Source: Minisyncoccota bacterium (GTDB lineage Bacteria > Verrucomicrobiota > Lentisphaeria > Oligosphaerales > MVZH01). Taken from it: a stretch of 11,300 nt of DNA. Positions 6,958 through 11,300 of this stretch are shown in pieces; position 1 is the first letter of the stretch; every line of letters starts with the position of its first letter. Under the pieces are notes generated by a model, which had not been told where the DNA came from, searched no databases, and worked only from the letters and a program-made list of their open reading frames with translations. The translations under genes and the position numbers were made by a program. The stretch is from NCBI GenBank assembly GCA_021734725.1, contig JAIPIM010000109.1, positions 1 through 11,300 of the forward strand, read 5' to 3'.

Positions 6958-7450
6958 GCTTCGGCGTTTCTTCCCAATACTTCTCGATGCATTCCCGGCA
7001 GATTTTCCCTTCCCCACACGTCCTCAGGAATTGGCGGAATTCATCCAGCAAATGCTCACCTTCGGATCCCGATTGTCGCGTAAATGCCAGGAAACAGACA
7101 ATGCGCTCCAGCGCATCCTCCGCAATGGCATGTTCCATACCGCATGCCACGTCCGTGGCCTGCGAAGCTTCGAGTCCGAGAATATCCCGCAGGAAATCCA
7201 CCAGAATTCGATGCCGCATGATCAGTGGCCTGACCTGCTCAACCCCTTCGGGGGTAAGCGTGACAGCTTCGTATGGCTCATAATTGATCAATTCCTTTGC
7301 GGCAAGACTCTTAAGTGCTGCGGTAACGGTCGACTTCGCAACCTTCTGCTCGCGCGCAATGTCACGTGGGCGCGCGACACGTTTCTCACATTCGAGCCGA
7401 TAGACAGCAGTCAGGTAATCCTCAAGCGTGGCACTTAATTCCTGAGTCAT
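6953..7450 (-). CDS. DtxR/MntR-family metal-dependent transcriptional regulator
   Basis: A 165-residue repressor-type protein. Residues 4-70 form the winged helix-turn-helix (LEDYLTAVYRL at 9-19; recognition region VAKSTVTAALKSL at 37-49). Residues 71-140 are the dimerisation domain. Likely metal ligands by alignment to known family members are D11, H80 and the C103-x-x-E106-H107 group. D11 is MntR-like, while C103 matches the DtxR/IdeR cysteine, so Mn versus Fe cannot be decided. The C-terminal tail carries C145, C152 and C155, and there is no SH3-like third domain. Two ATGs are close; the one at 7450 has AAGGA 8 bases upstream, while the one at 7459 overlaps that motif, so 7450 is preferred. 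It is divergent from the FHA gene, and the transporter lies downstream on the same strand. A metal-homeostasis target is not visible in the window. Confidence 0.9.
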   Translation of the reverse strand: MTQELSATLEDYLTAVYRLECEKRVARPRDIAREQKVAKSTVTAALKSLAAKELINYEPYEAVTLTPEGVEQVRPLIMRHRILVDFLRDILGLEASQATDVACGMEHAIAEDALERIVCFLAFTRQSGSEGEHLLDEFRQFLRTCGEGKICRECIEKYWEETPKP

Positions 7451-7458
7451 ACGCGTCA

Positions 7459-7463
7459 TCCTT
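7459..7463 (-). promoter_or_regulatory. Ribosome binding site deciding the regulator start
   Basis: AAGGA on the minus strand, 8 bases before the ATG at 7450. It overlaps the alternative ATG at 7459-7457, which would then have no usable Shine-Dalgarno spacing. Confidence 0.6.
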
Positions 7464-7502
7464 ACGTATTTGATATTGTTCACGACATCTAACACTATAT
7501 GT

Positions 7503-7540
7503 ACGGTAAAAATAAAGCAAACGGTACTGGGGGACCCCAG
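7503..7540. promoter_or_regulatory. Possible operator region: direct repeats plus palindrome between divergent genes
   Basis: Within the 238-bp divergent gap, ACGGTA occurs twice on the same strand at 7503-7508 and 7521-7526, 18 bp apart (close to two helical turns). Directly after comes a 14-bp inverted repeat at 7527-7540 (CTGGGG, GA, CCCCAG). The position upstream of the DtxR-type gene and the FHA promoter suits a regulatory site. It does not match the known DtxR or MntR box consensus that I can recall, so its binder is unknown and chance remains possible. Confidence 0.3.
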
Positions 7541-7580
7541 AACCAGGGGGGGCGAACGAAACCCGCATTGCTTTGTGGGC

Positions 7581-7609
7581 TTGACAATTCTTTTGCCTGC
7601 CCCTATTAT
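7581..7609 (+). promoter_or_regulatory. Near-consensus sigma-70 promoter for the FHA gene
   Basis: A perfect TTGACA at 7581-7586, a 17-bp spacer, then TATTAT at 7604-7609 (one mismatch to TATAAT). Transcription would start near 7616, giving a leader of about 70 nt before the ATG at 7689. This is the best promoter in the window and suggests strong housekeeping-type expression of the FHA gene. Confidence 0.8.
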
Positions 7610-7677
7610 GTTATTATGAGATGTGCCGTACAGCATTAGCCTGCGGCGGGGAACCATGTAGTTTGGATGGCAGTAAC

Positions 7678-7682
7678 GGGAG
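7678..7682 (+). promoter_or_regulatory. Ribosome binding site of the FHA gene
   Basis: GGGAG 6 bases upstream of the ATG at 7689, supporting that start. Confidence 0.6.
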
Positions 7683-7688
7683 CAGTGG

Positions 7689-8168
7689 ATGTCTAAATTA
7701 ACTTGCATTCATGGATTAAATAAAGGGGATGAATTTCCGGTGCACGAGGGCAAGAACGTCATAGGAAGAGCCTCAGATGCAGGTATTGTTTTGTTTGATA
7801 AGAAGTGTTCTCGCAATCACTGCATGATCGTTAAGAAGGGCAACCATTACAGCATCGCGGATTGCGACAGTACCAATGGGACCAAGTTGAACGGAAAAAC
7901 AATCGGTTCGAATGCCAAAACGTGCAAATTCGGCGATAAAATTCGCATTGGAAAGACGGTTTTGATACTCAGCGACAAGGCCATTGGTAATTTTGTCCAA
8001 CAAACGGCGTCCGATGTCGCCGCTGACCTTCAGAAAAGGAAATACGGGACATTGCTCTCTGCGGCGGCTGTCGGTGTCCAACGGTCTCATAATGATCACA
8101 ACGAAGACCACCACGGGGGCGGATTCGTTGCGAAACTGAAGTCGCTTCTACAAAAGCGGGTTTGGTAA
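7689..8168 (+). CDS. FHA-domain protein with His/Asp-rich basic tail
   Basis: A 159-residue protein. Residues about 4-95 are a forkhead-associated domain, a phosphothreonine-peptide binding module. The conserved residues are present: G26-R27 (VIGRASD), S41-x-x-H44 (CSRNH) and the STNGTKLNG loop (61-69). Binding competence is therefore likely. The tail (96-159) is not a recognised domain. It contains a His/Asp/Glu/Asn cluster (HNDHNEDHH, 134-142) that could bind a metal, a GGG, and a basic amphipathic end (FVAKLKSLLQKRVW). Five cysteines occur in the FHA part. There is no signal peptide or membrane helix. FHA proteins usually partner with Ser/Thr kinases or secretion machinery, but neither is in the window, so its partner is unknown. 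It has its own strong promoter and converges on the PPIase gene. Confidence 0.9.
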   Translation: MSKLTCIHGLNKGDEFPVHEGKNVIGRASDAGIVLFDKKCSRNHCMIVKKGNHYSIADCDSTNGTKLNGKTIGSNAKTCKFGDKIRIGKTVLILSDKAIGNFVQQTASDVAADLQKRKYGTLLSAAAVGVQRSHNDHNEDHHGGGFVAKLKSLLQKRVW

Positions 8169-8222
8169 GAAACGGCTGCAACAGCATACGCAAAATGGAC
8201 CTGACACCTTTTCGCGTCGGGG
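8169..8222. other. Convergent gap without gene, contains GGACCTGACA motif
   Basis: The 54 bp between the FHA and PPIase stops hold no hairpin terminator that I can support. They contain GGACCTGACA (8197-8206), which also occurs at 1453-1462 in the other convergent gap of the window, within an imperfect AAAA/TTTT-flanked symmetry. This may be a dispersed intergenic repeat fragment. Confidence 0.3.
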
Positions 8223-10934
8223 CTAAATGAGCTGTTCTCTCACTCCTTCGTCGAGTTCCATTTTTGCTCTTTCCTGGAGTTTCGCGTCGAAACTTTCCAA
8301 GACATTCTGCTGTTTTTCCCGAAGCAACTGTTGTTCGCTCTGGTCGTAATGTTCCTCCACCGTTTCCTGATCGGGCGGTGTAACCCCAGCCAGAAAGAGG
8401 AGCGTCGCCCCATCGCCTATACGCAATGGTTCCACGAGCGTACCGGCGGAATGCTCTGGCACGGTGTCCGAGATAAGACGAGCGTTTGGCGTGCCCCATG
8501 GCAACGCACTGAGGCTAAACTCAGGGACCGCCTCAAACGGATACGGTTCCGCGGCTGCTTCAAATTCTTTCCCGGCCACCAGTCCTTGTTCTATCTCATG
8601 ATATGCCTGCTCGGCTTTCTCGCGGGCAAGTTCCCGTGCCTTTTCGCGACGTAATTTTGTCTGGATTGCCTGAACGTAGGCAGGTGCGGCAGTCAGATCT
8701 GGAAGTTCAGCGGACTGTTCGGCCAACCAACATGCAACGTAACGTTTATCCACCCCTTCAATGACTCGGGACAAGGGATCGTGCCTCGTCAATGCATAGG
8801 CGTTGCGTGACGCACTCCGGCTGGACTCAAAAACGGCGAGTGCGCTGTTCTCGGTAAACCACGGGGTATCCTGCCACGCCAAGTCTTTTTTCTCGGCCAT
8901 TGCGGCAAACATCTGAGCGGGAGGAACATCCTCCGCAGCCTCTTCGTCTTCTCCGGTAGTCATTGTTTCATAAACACTGTACGAGAATGCATCAGCAGCC
9001 TCCCATGCCAGCTCCCGGGCCCGCTTATTGGCAAGCTCTTTCCGAATACTGTCCGCGGCCTCCTCCAATGACACTCCGGGTTTCTTGGCCTCCAGCTTTA
9101 TCAGATGATACCCGAATTGCGTTTCGATTACATCACTGACTTCGCCGGGTTCCAGCGAGAATGCCACCTCACTGAATGGCTCGACCATACGATCCTTTGT
9201 GAAATAACCCAGGTCACCGCCTCGTTGAGCCGACCCGGGATCTTCCGACACTTCTTCCGCCAGTTCGGCAAACTCCGCACCGGCTTCAATTTTTTTCTGT
9301 ACTTCCCTCAGTCTTGCTTTGATATCATCCCTGGCGTCAGCGTCTGCCTCATCCGGCACGCGGAGTAAGATGTGCCGGGCTCGCACTTGCGGAGCATACT
9401 CACCACTGTTTTGATTGTAATATGCCTGGACAGCCTCGACGCCGATCGGTTCGACATCATCCATGTACTCCGCCGGGTCAAAAGCAACAACCCTCACACG
9501 TTTCTTGGCAGGAACAAAGAACGGTTGCACATCGGATGTAACCACATTACGCAAGTCCTCGTCATTCATTGCTGCAAGGTGATCAGGCAAACCCTTTTTC
9601 AAAACCCCCGACGCAAACTGCTCAATGATTTCGTCCGGTGTCAACCCATTCTCGATATAGACACGGAACGGTTCGACACGCTCCCGCCAAAATGTGCGCA
9701 CTTGTTGGAGCACAAGCTGGTCCTTCAGCATGTCACGCACCTCAGCGGTCAATGCAGTCGGCTTTTCCCCCGGCATCGTCTCCAGCCATGCCGCCAGGTA
9801 AAAAACTCCGTCTTCGGGTACAATTCTGGAAAAAGGATCTTCCTCCGTGACCATATAAGCGGCTTCGGAAAGTCTGGCTTTCTGGCCGATATTGGGTATT
9901 TCACCCTGGCGAGTGAACAACCCGCTGTCAACCGTCGGCACACCAACGGCATCACTTGCCTCTTTTAAAATATCGGCAGCTGCTTTCGTCGGTTGTTCCT
10001 TGTACAATGCCATTACCCGTGTGATCAATGTGCGCGCCTGCTCAAGTGCCTTTGTACGTGCCTGCCGCTTTTTTAATGTTGCTACAATGTCATCGCGGAC
10101 CGCGTCAAGCGCTTTGCCCTCAAACGTCTCGGAATGCTCCTCGAAATATGCCTGCACATCGTCGTCTTTAACGGTCGCGTCATCGATCCACTCCTCGAAA
10201 GAAACAGTGGCCACTCGCACACGTTTCTGATCAGGCAGTCGCAACTCGTCCTTGTGCTTCTCGTAATACGCTTCGAGTGTCTGCTCGTCCGGAACCAGCG
10301 ACACAGCGTCCATATAATCGGCCGACCTGAACACAGCCTGCCTGACGTCGTACCTGGTATAATTCTTCTCCACCGCCGCCTTCACTTCGGTCGGAGAGAC
10401 ATACACGGAACTCACCACTTCTCTCTGTAAGCGGCTGACCACGATGTTGTGGCGCACCATTGCCAGCAATTGTTGTTCAGTTAACCCGAGCCGCGGAAGT
10501 TGGTACTGGACAAACATGGCATATTGCGTTGCCCCTGACTCACCGTTTTGCCCAAACATACCGACCAATGCCTGCTGAAGCTCCTGAACCCCCACCTTAT
10601 CCAGTCCGCGCCGACGCGCCTCATGCAGCATCCGCAACCTTTGGAATGCCTGATCGAGCATATACTGTTTGAACTCTCTGCTCTTGGGAGGCGGCTGCTG
10701 ACGCATCAGGTAGTACATCAGTTCCATTTCCTGCAGTTGTACGGCCACATCCGCAATTGTCAGTGGCTCGCCAAACATCCTGCCGATCACTCGCTGCCCG
10801 CGTCCTTTATCGCCGAAAAGGTTGCTGCCGGGCCCCCAGAGGAAAACAAATGGAATGACGATAATCAGACCAATAATGAGGATTGCGATACGCCCGTGCC
10901 GTTCACAAATCCGATTTACTTTCGAGATGAACAT
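8223..10934 (-). CDS. PpiD/SurA-like membrane-anchored periplasmic peptidyl-prolyl isomerase with repeated modules
   Basis: A 903-residue protein with one N-terminal membrane anchor (IAILIIGLIIVIPFVFLW, 16-33) after a basic cytoplasmic start, giving a large periplasmic part. Residues about 48-180 are a SurA/PpiD-type N-terminal chaperone region. The parvulin (PpiC) domain is at 517-616, with RARHILLRV, RGGDLGYF, PFSEVAFSL and FGYHLIKL; H521 and H610 correspond to the conserved parvulin histidines. Short modules of the pattern VRV.F...YMD....VQAYY recur at 197-230, 238-271 and 479-513. Helical segments resembling VR..L...KAR.LA recur near 398-424, 623-655 and 750-785. It is longer than E. coli PpiD (about 620 residues). 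It should help fold exported proteins. The ATG at 10934 is chosen because AAGGA lies 10 bases upstream and the anchor follows directly; a GTG at 11024 would only add a charged leader. Confidence 0.88.
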   Translation of the reverse strand: MFISKVNRICERHGRIAILIIGLIIVIPFVFLWGPGSNLFGDKGRGQRVIGRMFGEPLTIADVAVQLQEMELMYYLMRQQPPPKSREFKQYMLDQAFQRLRMLHEARRRGLDKVGVQELQQALVGMFGQNGESGATQYAMFVQYQLPRLGLTEQQLLAMVRHNIVVSRLQREVVSSVYVSPTEVKAAVEKNYTRYDVRQAVFRSADYMDAVSLVPDEQTLEAYYEKHKDELRLPDQKRVRVATVSFEEWIDDATVKDDDVQAYFEEHSETFEGKALDAVRDDIVATLKKRQARTKALEQARTLITRVMALYKEQPTKAAADILKEASDAVGVPTVDSGLFTRQGEIPNIGQKARLSEAAYMVTEEDPFSRIVPEDGVFYLAAWLETMPGEKPTALTAEVRDMLKDQLVLQQVRTFWRERVEPFRVYIENGLTPDEIIEQFASGVLKKGLPDHLAAMNDEDLRNVVTSDVQPFFVPAKKRVRVVAFDPAEYMDDVEPIGVEAVQAYYNQNSGEYAPQVRARHILLRVPDEADADARDDIKARLREVQKKIEAGAEFAELAEEVSEDPGSAQRGGDLGYFTKDRMVEPFSEVAFSLEPGEVSDVIETQFGYHLIKLEAKKPGVSLEEAADSIRKELANKRARELAWEAADAFSYSVYETMTTGEDEEAAEDVPPAQMFAAMAEKKDLAWQDTPWFTENSALAVFESSRSASRNAYALTRHDPLSRVIEGVDKRYVACWLAEQSAELPDLTAAPAYVQAIQTKLRREKARELAREKAEQAYHEIEQGLVAGKEFEAAAEPYPFEAVPEFSLSALPWGTPNARLISDTVPEHSAGTLVEPLRIGDGATLLFLAGVTPPDQETVEEHYDQSEQQLLREKQQNVLESFDAKLQERAKMELDEGVREQLI

Positions 10935-10979
10935 ACGCTTCAAATCCTTTTCTTTATGTTGGCGCTCCCAAAGTTTAAT

Positions 10980-11007
10980 AAAATAAGTGTGCGAGGTCGT
11001 TTGACAA
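10980..11007 (-). promoter_or_regulatory. Sigma-70-like promoter candidate for the PPIase gene
   Basis: On the minus strand TTGTCA (11007 down to 11002) is separated by 16 bp from TATTTT (10985 down to 10980). This predicts a leader of about 40 nt before the ATG at 10934. It lies in the 119-bp gap after trmB, so the PPIase gene could be transcribed independently as well as by read-through. Confidence 0.5.
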
Positions 11008-11053
11008 GACGACTGAGCGAACACCGCGAAAAGTCCGTGTGCGACAGAAAGAT

Positions 11054-11300
11054 CTATCCGCTTTCCCGAAGGTGGCGATTACGCGACTGGCGCAGCGCGG
11101 AACGCTGAAAAATATAGGCAAGGTGAGGAACGTGCCTTCCCTGAGCCAACCAGCGCTGCTCGAAATCCGTCCGCAGACCGGCCAGATCCTTTAACGACGC
11201 CTGCTCTTCATCTTCCGTATAAAAACGTAACTTGCCAATGACGTGACGCATGTGCCGCAGGTAGTCTGCGTCATCGGTCGCAACGTGGACAACAGAGCCG
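11054..11300 (-). CDS. trmB: tRNA (guanine-N7-)-methyltransferase, C-terminal part
   Basis: The C-terminal 81 residues of a gene whose start lies beyond the right edge; the frame is open to the end of the window. The visible part has the TrmB C-terminal features: VVHVATDDADYLRHM, corresponding to the family's H-x-A-T-D-x-x-x-Y-x-x-x-M segment, and TDFEQRWLAQGRHVPHLAYIF, corresponding to the conserved T-x-F-E-x-x-x-x-x-x-G near the C-terminus. TrmB uses S-adenosylmethionine to form m7G46 in tRNA variable loops. The SAM-binding core is outside the window, so activity cannot be judged. An ATG at 11251 is internal to the conserved region and is not the true start. The gene is 119 bp upstream of the PPIase gene on the same strand. 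Confidence 0.78.
   Translation of the reverse strand, partial: GSVVHVATDDADYLRHMRHVIGKLRFYTEDEEQASLKDLAGLRTDFEQRWLAQGRHVPHLAYIFQRSALRQSRNRHLRESG

Noticed and set aside
9372..9968. Long + strand open frame of 198 codons
   Set aside because: It lies opposite the PPIase gene and has no ribosome binding site or recognisable domain.
10935..11024. 30-residue N-terminal extension of the PPIase from a GTG
   Set aside because: It would place the promoter candidate and ribosome binding site inside the gene and put a charged segment ahead of the anchor.

Overview
This window looks like a chromosomal stretch from an uncultured or little-studied Gram-negative bacterium, probably anaerobic. The support is moderate base composition, ordinary Shine-Dalgarno sites, a membrane-anchored periplasmic PPIase, an exported ABC binding protein, and iron-sulfur/radical-SAM genes typical of anaerobes. 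A solute-binding protein fused to a sugar permease made me think of the Planctomycetes-Verrucomicrobia-Lentisphaerae-Kiritimatiellae group, but that is an impression and not a phylogenetic result. No rRNA, tRNA, CRISPR array or intact transposase is visible.

Layout, left to right. Bases 11-86 form a REP-like palindromic element. Two + strand genes follow, 34 bp apart: a small flavin-binding PNPOx-like protein (221-586) and a three-part fusion of a NifX-type domain, a Gly/Met/Arg-rich plus coiled-coil linker, and a two-cluster ferredoxin (621-1427). Convergent to them is a radical SAM protein of the COG0731 type (1670-2623, minus). The divergent gap upstream of it carries a promoter candidate and a 116-bp MITE-like element with 15-bp imperfect terminal inverted repeats and a perfect 6-bp direct repeat at its borders (2921-3048). 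An HD-domain phosphohydrolase follows (3104-3901, +). It is convergent, with 19 bp between stop codons, to a large minus-strand gene (3921-6800). That gene encodes one polypeptide joining a periplasmic solute-binding protein to a MalF/UgpA-type permease, with an extra insertion holding two hydrophobic segments.

Upstream of the transporter, also on the minus strand, is a DtxR/MntR-family metal regulator (6953-7450). It is divergent from a small FHA-domain gene (7689-8168, +) that has a near-consensus sigma-70 promoter. The FHA gene converges on a 903-residue PpiD/SurA-like periplasmic chaperone/PPIase (8223-10934, minus), which is preceded by the C-terminal end of trmB (11054-11300, minus), running off the window.

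How the genes may work together. The left part reads as an iron-sulfur/redox module: flavin protein, NifX-ferredoxin fusion and radical SAM enzyme. The transporter stands alone, with no second permease or ATPase beside it, so it must use partners encoded elsewhere. The regulator may control its own divergent region or the transporter downstream. The strongest points for follow-up are the SBP-permease fusion with its membrane insertion, the NifX/linker/ferredoxin fusion, the MITE-like element, the mixed metal site of the regulator, and the degenerate internal repeats of the PPIase.
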